Assembly (NCBI RefSeq): GCF_004336745.1
Contig: NZ_SJXD01000029.1
Coordinates: 124,001-188,000, forward strand
Source of the DNA: Roseococcus sp. SYP-B2431
GTDB lineage: Bacteria > Pseudomonadota > Alphaproteobacteria > Acetobacterales > Acetobacteraceae
Length of the DNA stretch: 64,000 bases
Direction of reading: 5' to 3'
Shown piece after piece: positions 44,876-54,011 of the stretch. Numbering within the stretch: position 1 is the stretch's first letter; every line of letters starts with the position of its first letter. Both the position numbers and the translations under genes were made by a program. Under the pieces are notes generated by a model. The model worked only from the letters and a program-made list of their open reading frames with translations, did no database searches and was not told where the DNA came from.

Positions 44876-45856
44876 CTACTCCGCCTGCAGCGCCCCCCGC
44901 GCGCCCATATCGGCCCAGCGCGCGATTTCATGGCGGATCAGCGAGGCGAAATCCGCCCGGCTGCCGCCGACCAGCTCGTAATTCAGCGTGCGCAGCCGTT
45001 CCGCCACCTCCGGCGCATGCACGGCCGCAACCAGAAGCGCGTGCAGCCGGTCCAGCACCGGCTCCGGCACGCCCGCCGGCGCCACCATGCCCCACCAGCC
45101 GACGAGATCCACCGCCGGCAGGCCGGCCTCTCGGAAGCTCGGCACCTCCGGCAGCAGAGGGCTGCGCGCCGGGGAGGTGATGGCCAGCGCCTTCACCCTC
45201 CCGGCCTGCAGCTGCGCCAGCGAGGACGGCACGCTCATGAAGCCGTACTGGACCTCGCCGCCCATCAGCGCGGTGATCTGCGGCCCGCCCCCGCGGTAGC
45301 CGACCGGCGTCATCTCCAGACCGCTCGCCACCAGGAACTGCACCACCGCCAGATGGGTCGGGCTGCCGATGCCCGCATGCGCGAGGCTGACAGAGCCCGG
45401 CCGCTGCCGCGCCCGTCCCAGGAGGTCGGCGACGGTGTCTGCGGGTGCCGCCGGGTGCTTCACCAGCACCACCGGCGCCTGCACCAGCACGCCGAGCGGC
45501 GCCAGGTCCTTCTCGGTGTCGAAGGGCAGCCGGCCGCGCAGCATCGTCGGATTTACCGAGAGCGCATTGTCGACGGTGCTGATGGTGTAGCCATCGGCCG
45601 GCGCGATCGCCACCGCCTGCGTGCCGGGCACCGTGGCGCCGCCGCCGCGGTTCTCGACGACGAAGCTCTGGCCGGTCTCCCGGGTGGCGTGCTGCGCCAT
45701 CAGCCGGCCGACGATGTCGCTGGCGCCGCCGGCGGCATAGGGCACGATGATGCGGACCGGCCGCGCCGGGAAGCCGGTCTGGGCCAGTGCCGGGGCGGCC
45801 AGCGGCGCGGCGGCCAGCGTGGTCAGCAGGGTGCGGCGGCGGATCGGGCGGGACAT
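44876..45856 (-). CDS. TctC/Bug family solute-binding protein
   Basis: 326-residue periplasmic receptor. The N terminus MSRPIRRRTLLTTLAAAPLAAPALAQ looks like a Tat-type signal. VRIIVPYAAGGASDIVGRLMAQ, FVVENRGGGATVPG and VGYRGGGPQITALMGGE are the family marks. The ATG at 45856 is preceded by a strong AAAAGGAGGT site. It is convergent with the TctC gene at 43906, with one base between their ends, but the two are not close paralogues. No permease gene is nearby. Confidence 0.9.
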   Translation of the reverse strand: MSRPIRRRTLLTTLAAAPLAAPALAQTGFPARPVRIIVPYAAGGASDIVGRLMAQHATRETGQSFVVENRGGGATVPGTQAVAIAPADGYTISTVDNALSVNPTMLRGRLPFDTEKDLAPLGVLVQAPVVLVKHPAAPADTVADLLGRARQRPGSVSLAHAGIGSPTHLAVVQFLVASGLEMTPVGYRGGGPQITALMGGEVQYGFMSVPSSLAQLQAGRVKALAITSPARSPLLPEVPSFREAGLPAVDLVGWWGMVAPAGVPEPVLDRLHALLVAAVHAPEVAERLRTLNYELVGGSRADFASLIRHEIARWADMGARGALQAE

Positions 45857-45967
45857 GCGGGCGGACCTCCTTTTGCTTCTTTCCGCCGTGCTTAGCAGCT
45901 TTCCGCAGTGCCCTGCAGTTTGTCCGGACAGATAGGTCCGGGACTCAGGCCCGCCGCAGGCCGCTTC

Positions 45968-47557
45968 TCACGCCGCGCCGGGCCTGACCAGCCAGGCCCG
46001 GGTCTGCTCGTCGGCGCGCGCCGTGTAGGTCAGGCCGCGGCGCGTCGCCCAGATGTTCTTCTGGATGTGCAGCGGGATGAGCGCCACGTCGTCCATCGCG
46101 GCGCCCACGGCCTCGCGGAGGAGCGCCTCGCGGCGCGTGTCGTCCGGCTCGGAGACGGCGCGCTCGATCAGGGCGTCGAGCGAGGGGTTGCTGTAGCGCC
46201 CGTAGTTGAGCGTGCCGAAGCCGCGGTCGGGCGCGAAGCTCGCGGCGACGATCCGCAGCGCCAGCGAGGAATCGCCGCTGGCATTGCCGACGCCCCCCAG
46301 GGCCACGGAATAGTTCCCCTGGTTGAGCCGCCCGGCGAAGAGGTTCCAGGGCTGCGGCTCGACGGAGGTGCGGATGCCCACGCGCTGCCACATCTGGCCG
46401 ATCGCCTGCATGACCTGTCCGCCGTTGAGGTAGCGGTCGGTCGGGCCGTTGAGGGTGAGGCGAAGGCCATTGGGATAGCCGGCCTCGGCGAGCAGCGCGC
46501 GGGCGCGGTCGGGCGCGAAGCCGATCACGGGCCGGGCGGGATCGTGGGAGACGCCGCCGGGCGGCATGAACTGGCCGGTGGGGACCGCCGCGCCCTGGAG
46601 GATGCGGTCCACGATGGCCTGGCGGTTGATCGAGATGGACAGCGCCTGCCGCACCCGCCGGTCGTCGAGCGGATTGCGGGCCAGGGCCTCGCCGTTCGGC
46701 CCGGTGATGGCGGCGGTGCGCTCGGCGGAGCGGCGGTCGAGCCAGAGGTAGATGAGGCGCAGGCCGACCGTCTCGCTGATGGCCACGTCGCGCTCGCCGC
46801 GGAGGCGCTCGAGGTCGCCGCTGGGCACGGCGTCGACGAGTTGCACGTCGCCGGCGAGCAGCGCGGCCATGCGAGGGCCCGCGCCCGTGATGGGCCGATA
46901 GGAGACGCGCTCCCAATGCGGCTTCTCGCCCCAGTAGCCCTCATGGCGGGCGAGCTCGGTGACGGCGCTCTGCGCGTGGGAGACGAGGCGGAAGGGCCCG
47001 GTGCCGATGGCGGCCGTGCCGCGGTTGAATTCCTCGGTGGTTGCCGATTCCGCGATGCGTCGCGGCAGGATCTTCACCTGAGCCATGTTGCCGGGTGTCA
47101 GCGGCTCCACGACCTTGGTCACGATCTCGACCGTGTGTGGGTCGATCACGCGCACCGTCTCGATGCTGCGCGTATAGGTGGTGAAGGGCGCGATGGCATT
47201 CGGCACGCGGCCGGTGCGGGCGATGCTGGCGACCACGTCTTCGGCCGTGAAGTCCTGCCCGTCATGGAAGCGCACGCCGCGGCGCAGGCGGAAGCGCCAG
47301 CGCTTGTCCTCCACGCGCTCCCAGGATTCCGCGAGGGCGGGAATGACGCGCGAGCGCTCGTCGAGATCGGTGAGGCCATCGAAGATATGCGAGGCCAGGC
47401 CCTTGTTCGGCGCCGCGTCGTGGAAATGCGGGTCCATGGTCGTGACAGGCGCCGCGACGCCGATCGAGAGCGTGCGCGTGCCCTGGGCAGAGGCGGGCGC
47501 ACCCAGCAGCAGTGCCGGCGTGGCGAGGAGAGAACGTCTTTGCATATCGATCACCAT
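45968..47557 (-). CDS. ABC transporter substrate-binding protein, peptide/nickel type
   Basis: 529-residue SBP_bac_5 protein. The signal is MQRRSLLATPALLLGAPASAQG, followed by LAESWERVEDKRWRFRLRRGVRFHDGQDFTAEDVVASI and the domain III hallmark RVRQALSISINRQAIVDRIL. It binds oligopeptides or similar solutes in the periplasm. The start is taken as the ATG at 47557 (GTG 47554 and ATG 47545 also fit); each lies at the stop of the gamma-glutamyltransferase gene. No permease or ATPase genes are adjacent, so it must use components encoded elsewhere. Confidence 0.85.
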   Translation of the reverse strand: MVIDMQRRSLLATPALLLGAPASAQGTRTLSIGVAAPVTTMDPHFHDAAPNKGLASHIFDGLTDLDERSRVIPALAESWERVEDKRWRFRLRRGVRFHDGQDFTAEDVVASIARTGRVPNAIAPFTTYTRSIETVRVIDPHTVEIVTKVVEPLTPGNMAQVKILPRRIAESATTEEFNRGTAAIGTGPFRLVSHAQSAVTELARHEGYWGEKPHWERVSYRPITGAGPRMAALLAGDVQLVDAVPSGDLERLRGERDVAISETVGLRLIYLWLDRRSAERTAAITGPNGEALARNPLDDRRVRQALSISINRQAIVDRILQGAAVPTGQFMPPGGVSHDPARPVIGFAPDRARALLAEAGYPNGLRLTLNGPTDRYLNGGQVMQAIGQMWQRVGIRTSVEPQPWNLFAGRLNQGNYSVALGGVGNASGDSSLALRIVAASFAPDRGFGTLNYGRYSNPSLDALIERAVSEPDDTRREALLREAVGAAMDDVALIPLHIQKNIWATRRGLTYTARADEQTRAWLVRPGAA

Positions 47558-49272
47558 CCAATGGCGCGCGCGGCGCGACGCGGGTCAGCCCCGCCGTAGA
47601 GCGTGCCGGAACGTAGGTCGGCACGGATCGCGCAGACGCCGGACACGTTGGTCGAAATGGCGGGCCGCATGTGGACCAGATGGCCCTTGTCGGACAGCGC
47701 CTGCGCCACCTCCTCGCCGAGCGAGGTCTCGAGGTCGAGGCGGCCGGGCTGGTAGAGATGCGGCTCGAAGGTGTGCGGCATTGAATGCGTCACGAAGCGC
47801 GGCGCTTCGATCGCGGCCTGGATCGGCATGCCGAACATGGTGTGGTTCAGGAAGACCTGCATCATGGCCTGCGGCTGGAGATCGCCGCCGGGACCGCCGA
47901 AGGGCATCACGAACTCGCCGTCGCGAATGGCCAGGGACGGGTTGGGCGTCAGCCGCGGCCGCTTGCCGGGCTGCACGCTCGAGGGGCTGGAGGGATCGGC
48001 CCAGGACTGCGAGCCGCGCGAGGAGGGCACGAAGCCGAGGCCGGGGATCACCTCGCTCTCATAGGAGGTGTCGCTCGGCGTGGCCGAGACGGCATTGCCC
48101 CAGCGGTCCACGGCGCAAGCGTAGGAGGTGTCGCCCTCCACCGGCGGCACGGTGCCTATAACAGCCGACGCCATGTTGCCCGGCACGCCCGGCGGCGGCA
48201 TCTCGGGCCAGGCGCGGTCGGGGTCGATGCGCTTGCGCTGCTCGGCCGCGTAGGCTTCCGAGAGCAGCAGGTCGAGCGGCACATCCACGAAACGCGGATC
48301 GCCGAACCAGCGATGGCGGTCCGCGAAGCAGAGCTTCATCGCCTCGGCGATGGCGTGGACATAGGCCGCGCTGTTGTGGCCGAGCGCCGGCAGGTCGAGC
48401 CCGCTCACCATGCGGAGCATCTGCAGCAGCGTCGGTCCCTGGCACCAGGCCGGGCAGGAGAAGATGCGCGTGCCGCCGATCTCGATGGAGACGGCCTCCT
48501 CCACCTCGGAGCGGTAGCCGGCGAGGTCCTCCATCGCCAGCCAGCCGCCATTCTCCTCGTGATAGCGCACCATGGTCCGGGCGATGTCGCCCGTGTAGAA
48601 GGCCGCGCGCGCCGCCTGCAGCCCGGCCGCGTGGCCGCCGCGCGCGGTGGCCGCCTCGCTCTCGTCGCACATGTATTGCAGCGAGGCCGCGAGGTCGGTC
48701 TGCACAAACAGATCGCCCTCCACCGGAGGCTTCCCGCCGGGCAGGAAGATTTCGGCATTCTGTGGCCAGAGCCGATACTGGTCCTGAAACTGCGCGATGA
48801 ACTGCGCCATCATCGGGTGGACGCAGAAGCCCTCGCGTGCGGCGCGGATGGCGGGCTGCACCACCTCGTGGAAGGGCATGGTGCCGAAGCGCTCCAGCGC
48901 CAGAATCCAGGCATCCGGCGCGGCGGGCACCACGGTGCGCAGCAGGCCGAGCGGGATGCGGTTCTCCGGCACGAAGACCTCGGGCCGCGTCGCCTTGGGC
49001 CAGGTGCCCAGGCCGCTGATGGAGACGACGTCGCCGCGCTCCTTCATGTGGATAAGCAGGGGCGCCACGCCGGAAAACTGAACCTGGTCCGCATGCACGA
49101 CGCCGAGGGTCATGCCGGCGGCGACCGCCGCATCCACCGCGTTGCCGCCTGCGGCGAGCATGGTCGCGCCCGCCTCGGCCGCCAGGTAGTGCCCGGCGGA
49201 GACCATCCAGCGCTTGCCGGCCACCATGGGCTGCATCGGCATGGCCGTCCCGGTCATGGGCGTGATGGGCAT
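47551..49272 (-). CDS. Gamma-glutamyltransferase family protein
   Basis: 573-residue Ntn-hydrolase of the Ggt family, which cleaves or transfers gamma-glutamyl groups, for example from glutathione. The N-terminal part has MLAAGGNAVDAAVAAGMTLGVV. The autoprocessing site is GDTSYACAVDRWGNAVS, where the Thr is the expected nucleophile. MPFGGPGGDLQPQAMMQV is the usual glycine motif. No signal peptide is visible, unlike periplasmic Ggt. The ATG at 49272 begins the domain. It is coupled to the peptide-binding protein, which suggests uptake and breakdown of gamma-glutamyl peptides. Confidence 0.88.
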   Translation of the reverse strand: MPITPMTGTAMPMQPMVAGKRWMVSAGHYLAAEAGATMLAAGGNAVDAAVAAGMTLGVVHADQVQFSGVAPLLIHMKERGDVVSISGLGTWPKATRPEVFVPENRIPLGLLRTVVPAAPDAWILALERFGTMPFHEVVQPAIRAAREGFCVHPMMAQFIAQFQDQYRLWPQNAEIFLPGGKPPVEGDLFVQTDLAASLQYMCDESEAATARGGHAAGLQAARAAFYTGDIARTMVRYHEENGGWLAMEDLAGYRSEVEEAVSIEIGGTRIFSCPAWCQGPTLLQMLRMVSGLDLPALGHNSAAYVHAIAEAMKLCFADRHRWFGDPRFVDVPLDLLLSEAYAAEQRKRIDPDRAWPEMPPPGVPGNMASAVIGTVPPVEGDTSYACAVDRWGNAVSATPSDTSYESEVIPGLGFVPSSRGSQSWADPSSPSSVQPGKRPRLTPNPSLAIRDGEFVMPFGGPGGDLQPQAMMQVFLNHTMFGMPIQAAIEAPRFVTHSMPHTFEPHLYQPGRLDLETSLGEEVAQALSDKGHLVHMRPAISTNVSGVCAIRADLRSGTLYGGADPRRAARAIGW

Positions 49273-49296
49273 TGCAAGTTCCTCGATAACTTCGGA

Positions 49297-49308
49297 GCGA
49301 ATATTCGC
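49297..49308. promoter_or_regulatory. Palindrome in the divergent promoter region
   Basis: GCGAATATTCGC is a perfect 12-bp palindrome, flanked by TTCGG and CGAAG that extend it imperfectly. It lies 25 bp upstream of the gamma-glutamyltransferase start and about 100 bp before the divergent TctC gene, so it may be an operator for both. Confidence 0.35.
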
Positions 49309-49405
49309 CGAAGAGTCTTCCCGCGTCGAGCCGAGCCGTACGGACGCAGTGGACGCCGGGCCCACAAATCCCCAATGTGCGACGCAACAGCTGCCGGAGA
49401 TTTCG

Positions 49406-50398
49406 ATGCTCGCTCCTTATAAGCATATCATGCGCCGGCGGGCACTGCTCGGCGCTGCCGGCGCTGCCGGATTCATCCCTGCGTCGCGGGCGCTGCCGGC
49501 CGGCACCGTCACCATCGTGGTGCCCTATGGCGCCGGCTCCACCAACGACATCATCGCCCGCCTCGTCGCGCCGGAGCTGTCCGCGCTGCTCGGCCAGTCC
49601 GTGGTGATCGACAACCGCCCCGGCGCGGGCGGCACCCTCGGCATCGGCCAGGTGGTCCGCGCCCGGCCGGACGGGCTGACGCTGGCGCTGGTCTCGGCCA
49701 GCTCCATTCCCATCAACAAGGCGCTCTACCGCAACATCCCCTTCGACCCCGCCCGCGACCTGACGCTGCTGACCATCGCCGGCTCGACGCCCAATGCGCT
49801 GATCGTCCCGGCCGGGGGCGGCATCGACAGCCTCGCCGGGCTGATCGCCAGGGCGAGGCAGCCGGGCCAGCCACCGCTGCGGCATTTCTCGCCTGGGAAC
49901 GGCACCTCGCAGCATCTTTCCTGCGCGCAGCTGGCCATGCTAACGGGCATCGCGGTCGAGAACGTGCCCTATCGCGGGCCCGCCGAGGGCGTCACCGGCC
50001 TGATGGCCGGGGAGACGCAGTTCGGCTTCGCATCCGTGCCGTCGGTGGCCGGGCTGATCCGCGACGGAAGGCTGAAGGCCCTGGGCACGACGGGGCCGCG
50101 CCCCTCGACGCTCCTTGCCGGCGTGCCGACGCTGGTCTCGCTCGGCTATCCGGCCTTCGGCGACACGGACATCTGGTACGGCTTCGCCGGCCAGCGCGAG
50201 CTGCCCACCGAAACGCAGACGCAGCTGCGCGCCGCCTTCGACCGCGTGCTGGCGGATGCCGGGCTGAAGGAGCGCCTGCGGCGCGCGGGCTTCGACGCCG
50301 TGCCGCCCGCGACGGCTGCGCAGCTGGATGCCTTCGTGCAGGCACAGGTTGCCTTCTGGGCCGAGCTCGTGCGGTCCTCAGGCGCGACGATGGATTGA
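49406..50398 (+). CDS. TctC/Bug family solute-binding protein
   Basis: 330-residue periplasmic receptor. Family marks are VTIVVPYGAGSTNDIIARLVAPEL, VVIDNRPGAGGTLGIG and VPYRGPAEGVTGLMAGE. The ATG at 49406 has a good GGAGA site 5 bases upstream and gives a signal with MRRRALLGAAGAAG inside. The ATG at 49430 would start at MRRRALL but has no ribosome site. It is divergent from the gamma-glutamyltransferase gene and may supply the same pathway. Confidence 0.88.
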   Translation: MLAPYKHIMRRRALLGAAGAAGFIPASRALPAGTVTIVVPYGAGSTNDIIARLVAPELSALLGQSVVIDNRPGAGGTLGIGQVVRARPDGLTLALVSASSIPINKALYRNIPFDPARDLTLLTIAGSTPNALIVPAGGGIDSLAGLIARARQPGQPPLRHFSPGNGTSQHLSCAQLAMLTGIAVENVPYRGPAEGVTGLMAGETQFGFASVPSVAGLIRDGRLKALGTTGPRPSTLLAGVPTLVSLGYPAFGDTDIWYGFAGQRELPTETQTQLRAAFDRVLADAGLKERLRRAGFDAVPPATAAQLDAFVQAQVAFWAELVRSSGATMD

Positions 50399-50544
50399 GG
50401 GCGGCCGCGCCGGCGGCCTCCGGTCCTCGTCGAGCCCCTTCTGAACGGCCCGGCCAACTCGGCGGAACGGCGGGCGGAGCGGATGCCGCTCTTCCGTCCA
50501 GCACGGGCGCTTGCCGGTGCGCGCCGAGCCGGCCGATCGGGCCC

Positions 50545-51501
50545 TCAGTCCGCGCGGATATTCCCCAGCCGCACGACCTCCTCGTAGCGCGCAAGGTCCG
50601 CCCGCAGCAGCGCCGTCAGCTCCCCCGGCGTCTTGCGCCAGGGCGTCATGCCCACGCGGTCGAGCGCTGCGCGGAAGCCCGCATCGGCCAGCATGGCATC
50701 CAGCTCGGCCGCGACGCGGCGGAGGATGGCGGGATCGGTCCGGGCCGGCGCGAAAAGCGCCTGCCAGGCCAGCATCTCGAAGCCGGAGAATTCCGGCAGG
50801 CGGGCCAGCGGCGGCAGGGCCGGCAGCCCCGGATGCGGCTCCAGCGAGGAGATGGCGTAGCCCTTGATGCGGCCATCCCGCACCAGCCGCCCTGTGCTGG
50901 TGACGGTGAGCACCGCGAGGTCGAGCCGGCCGGCCATCAGGTCGGCCGGGATCTGGGCCGCGATCCGGTAGGGCACGTGCTCCAGCTTCGCGCCCGAACG
51001 CCTGGCGATGATCTCGCCCCAGAGATGCAGCGATGTGCCCGTGCCGGAGGTCGCATAGGTCAGCCCGTCCGGCCGCGATTTCGAGAGTGCGATCACGCCC
51101 GCCATGTCGGCCGCCGGCAGATCGGGGCGGCCCACCAGCGTCAGCGGCAGCGAGGCCAGCATGCCGATGGGGGCGAAATCGCGCAGCGGGTCGTAGCGCA
51201 CGGCCCCGGGCGTCACGAAGGGCGAGATGGTGAAGGGGCTCTCGACGCCGACCAGCAGGGTATGCCCGTCCGGCGCGGCGCGGGCCGCGCGCTCGGTGCC
51301 GATGGTGCCGCCGGCGCCGGGCGCATTCTCGACGATGACGCTCTGCCCGAGCCGGCGCGTCAGCTCCCCTGCGGCCAGCCGCGCGACGGTGTCGACGTTG
51401 CCGCCGGCCGCGAAGGGCACGATCAGCGTGATGGTCCGCGACTGCGCGCGCGCCGGCGCGGCCAGCAGGGCGGGGGCGGCAAGCAGGGCGCGGCGCTTCA
51501 T
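50545..51501 (-). CDS. TctC/Bug family solute-binding protein
   Basis: 318-residue periplasmic receptor with the signal [20 protein letters not shown]. It shows ITLIVPFAAGGNVDTVARLAAGEL, VIVENAPGAGGTIGTERAARAAPDGHTLL and VPYRIAAQIPADLMAGRLD. The ATG at 51501 overlaps the stop of the deaminase gene (ATGA), so this receptor is translated together with a purine-type deaminase. That makes a nucleobase-related ligand conceivable, although the family normally binds carboxylates. Confidence 0.9.
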   Translation of the reverse strand: MKRRALLAAPALLAAPARAQSRTITLIVPFAAGGNVDTVARLAAGELTRRLGQSVIVENAPGAGGTIGTERAARAAPDGHTLLVGVESPFTISPFVTPGAVRYDPLRDFAPIGMLASLPLTLVGRPDLPAADMAGVIALSKSRPDGLTYATSGTGTSLHLWGEIIARRSGAKLEHVPYRIAAQIPADLMAGRLDLAVLTVTSTGRLVRDGRIKGYAISSLEPHPGLPALPPLARLPEFSGFEMLAWQALFAPARTDPAILRRVAAELDAMLADAGFRAALDRVGMTPWRKTPGELTALLRADLARYEEVVRLGNIRAD

Positions 51502-52550
51502 GAGATCACTCCGTCCGGGTAGGTCTCCGCCACCAGCGCGTCGAACTCCTGCGCGAAGGCGGCTTCCAGGTGCCGGCGCGAAGTCTCGGGAAGGAAGGAA
51601 CCCCGGATGCCGTTGAGCATGAAGCCGCGCAGGTCGGCGAGGCCGAAGCCGAAATCCTCCACCATCATCCGCCAGCAGCGCGTGGGCGTGACCTGGTGCA
51701 GCGGCGGATCGTCGGTGTTGGGATGGATGAGCAGGCCCGCGGCGGGCATGCGGCGGATCGGATGGTCCAGCGCCCAGCGCTCGGGCGGCAGGCTGCGCAA
51801 ATAGTAGGAATTGGTCGGCACCACGGTGAAGAGCACGCCGCGCTCGGCGCAGCGGGCCGCCATCGCGGGGTCTTCGAGGACGGTGTAGCCGTGGTCGATG
51901 CGGTCCACCTCCAGCAGGTCCAGCGCCGTCGCCACGTTGCGGGGGTGGCAGCCGAACTCGCCGGCATGGGCGGTGAGCCGGAAGCCGCCCTGCTTCGCCA
52001 GGCGCCAGGCCCGCCAGAAGAGCTCGGGCGGCCGGTCCGTCTCGCGATAGTCGATGCCCATCCCGATGATCGGATCGCGGCGATGCGCGAGCATCCATTC
52101 GGTCAGCTGGGTCGCGGCCTCCGGCGTGGCCTCGCGGTCGATCGAGGGGATCAGGAGGGCGGAGACGCCGAAATCCGTGGCGGCGTCCGCGAAGCCGGCG
52201 AGGACCGCATCCGCGCCCTTCGCGTAGGAAAAGATATGCGCGGTGCCGGTCGGGTTCCACAAGATCTCCGAATGGCGCACTCCATGGGCCGCCGCGTCCT
52301 GCAGGTGCTCGTAGGCGATGCGGTGCAGGTCTCCGGGTTGGCGCAGCACGCGCTGCTCCAGGGCCCGCAGCACGTGGAGCACGCCCCTGGGCTTCGCGTC
52401 GCGGGCATAGAGCGCCTCCGTCTCGGCCTCCGTCATGCCGCTGCGGGCGGCCATCTCGGCGAAGGTGGCCTGGCGCACGGCGCCCAGGAGGTGGACGTGC
52501 AGGTCCACCTTGGGCATGGCGAGGCAGAAGGTTTCGAGCATGTCCGACAT
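51498..52550 (-). CDS. Adenosine/adenine deaminase-like enzyme
   Basis: 350-residue amidohydrolase of the adenosine deaminase family. The metal motif is LHVHLLGAV, the catalytic Glu is in TAHAGEFG, and the further ligands are IDHGYT and NTDDPPL. It should deaminate a purine base or nucleoside, or a related heterocycle. SerC lies divergently 78 bp away. The ATG at 52550 starts MSDMLETF; an in-frame ATG three codons later is possible. Coupled to a TctC receptor gene. Confidence 0.85.
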   Translation of the reverse strand: MSDMLETFCLAMPKVDLHVHLLGAVRQATFAEMAARSGMTEAETEALYARDAKPRGVLHVLRALEQRVLRQPGDLHRIAYEHLQDAAAHGVRHSEILWNPTGTAHIFSYAKGADAVLAGFADAATDFGVSALLIPSIDREATPEAATQLTEWMLAHRRDPIIGMGIDYRETDRPPELFWRAWRLAKQGGFRLTAHAGEFGCHPRNVATALDLLEVDRIDHGYTVLEDPAMAARCAERGVLFTVVPTNSYYLRSLPPERWALDHPIRRMPAAGLLIHPNTDDPPLHQVTPTRCWRMMVEDFGFGLADLRGFMLNGIRGSFLPETSRRHLEAAFAQEFDALVAETYPDGVIS

Positions 52551-52628
52551 CCCTCGGACACTGCCGCGCGACCGATGCGAAGGAAAGGGGCGGTGACAGG
52601 AGCCGCGGCCCATGGCACGAAACCGCCC

Positions 52629-53777
52629 ATGCTGAAGCCGCAAAATCCCTGCTTCTCCTCGGGCCCCTGCGCCAAGCGCCCGGGCTTCTCGCTGGCCGCG
52701 CTGGAGGGCGCTCTGCTCGGCCGCAGCCATCGCGCCCCGGCACCCAAGGCGAAGCTCGCCGAGGTGATCGCGCGCTCCAAGGCCATCCTCGGCATGCCCG
52801 CCGACTACCGCCTCGGCATCGTGCCCGCCTCCGACACCGGCGCCGTCGAGATGGCGCTATGGAGCCTGCTCGGCCCGCGCGGGGTGGACGTGCTGGCCTG
52901 GGAGAGCTTCTCCGCCGAATGGGCGCAGGACATCGCCTTCGAGCTGAAGCTGACCGAGCTGCGGATGATCCGCGCGCCCTATGGCGGCCTGCCCGACGTC
53001 TGGAAGGTGGACCCCAAGCGCGACACCGTCTTCGTCTGGAACGGCACGACCAGCGGCGTGCGCCTCGTCGCGGCCGACTGGATCGCCGAGGACCGCGAGG
53101 GGCTGACCATCTGCGACGCCACCAGCGCCGCCTTCGCGATGGAGCTGCCCTGGGACAAGCTCGATGTCGTCACCTGGTCCTGGCAGAAGGTGCTGGGCGG
53201 CGAGGCGGCGCATGGGATGCTCGCGCTCTCGCCGCGGGCGGTGAAGCGGCTCGAGGAGCACACGCCGCCCTGGCCCATGCCGAAGATCTTCCGGCTGACC
53301 AAGGACGGGAAGATCAACGAGGGAATCTTCAAGGGCGACACGATCAACACGCCCTCCATGCTCTGCGTGGAGGACGCGCTGGACGGGCTGCGCTGGGCCG
53401 AGGACATCGGCGGGCTGCCGGCGCTGATCGCGCGGGCGGAGGGCAACCTCGCCGCCGTCGCCGCCTGGGTGGAGCGGAGCGACTGGGCGCGATTCCTGGC
53501 CATGGACCCGGCGACGCGCTCCTGCACCTCGGTCTGCCTGAAGATCGTGGCCGACTGGTTCACCGCGATGGACCACGACAAGCAGGTCGCCGCGGCGAAG
53601 CGGCTGGCTGCGATCCTGGAGGAGGAGGGGGTGGCGCTGGATGCCGGCAGCTACCGCGACGCGCCGCCCGGCCTGCGGATCTGGTGCGGCGCCACGGTGG
53701 AGCGCTCGGATGTAGAGGCGCTGTTGCCCTGGCTGGATCTGGCCTTCGCCAATGTGGCGAAGGAGTTCTCGGCCTAA
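52629..53777 (+). CDS. serC: Phosphoserine aminotransferase
   Basis: 382-residue PLP enzyme of serine synthesis, of the alphaproteobacterial/archaeal subtype, starting [17 protein letters not shown]. The cofactor Lys is in [15 protein letters not shown], and [16 protein letters not shown] is the conserved phosphate-site loop. It converts 3-phosphohydroxypyruvate and glutamate to phosphoserine. serA often follows serC in this group, but here a 24-residue antisense mini-gene and a noncoding stretch follow. The ATG at 52629 is the natural start. Confidence 0.92.
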   Translation: MLKPQNPCFSSGPCAKRPGFSLAALEGALLGRSHRAPAPKAKLAEVIARSKAILGMPADYRLGIVPASDTGAVEMALWSLLGPRGVDVLAWESFSAEWAQDIAFELKLTELRMIRAPYGGLPDVWKVDPKRDTVFVWNGTTSGVRLVAADWIAEDREGLTICDATSAAFAMELPWDKLDVVTWSWQKVLGGEAAHGMLALSPRAVKRLEEHTPPWPMPKIFRLTKDGKINEGIFKGDTINTPSMLCVEDALDGLRWAEDIGGLPALIARAEGNLAAVAAWVERSDWARFLAMDPATRSCTSVCLKIVADWFTAMDHDKQVAAAKRLAAILEEEGVALDAGSYRDAPPGLRIWCGATVERSDVEALLPWLDLAFANVAKEFSA

Positions 53778-53848
53778 CGTAGGCCGAAGAAGCTCAGCAC
53801 GGCGGCGATAACCACGACGAGGCCTACGATATAGATGACGAGATTCAT
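53774..53848 (-). CDS. 24-residue membrane miniprotein
   Basis: The frame encodes [20 protein letters not shown] and four more residues (FGLR). It is one hydrophobic helix with a short basic end, preceded by AAAAGGAAAG, a good ribosome site. The pattern is that of single-pass small membrane proteins seen in related genomes. Its stop overlaps the serC stop on the opposite strand. Function unknown. Confidence 0.65.
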   Translation of the reverse strand: MNLVIYIVGLVVVIAAVLSFFGLR

Positions 53849-53951
53849 GTTGGCTTTCCTTTTCTGGCCTTCGTAACTGCGAAAGCGAGGGAAGGTTTCG
53901 TTTCAGGCATGAAGCGGGCGGCGAGTGTCGTTGGGCTTCCTGGGGCGGAGA

Positions 53952-53980
53952 CGGCTCATCCCCGCGTGTGCGGGGAACAC
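53952..53980 (+). repeat. Solitary type I-E CRISPR-like repeat
   Basis: Exactly 29 bases, with the arms CCCCGC and GCGGGG around GTGT and the ends CGGCTCAT and AACAC. This differs by a single base (CGGCTC for CGGTTC) from the common I-E repeat family. No second repeat occurs 61 bp to either side, and no cas gene is in the window, so it is not an array. It may be an array remnant or a captured unit. Confidence 0.65.
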
Positions 53981-54011
53981 CGAAGAAGCGGACGCCTGTC
54001 GCGAAGCCCCG

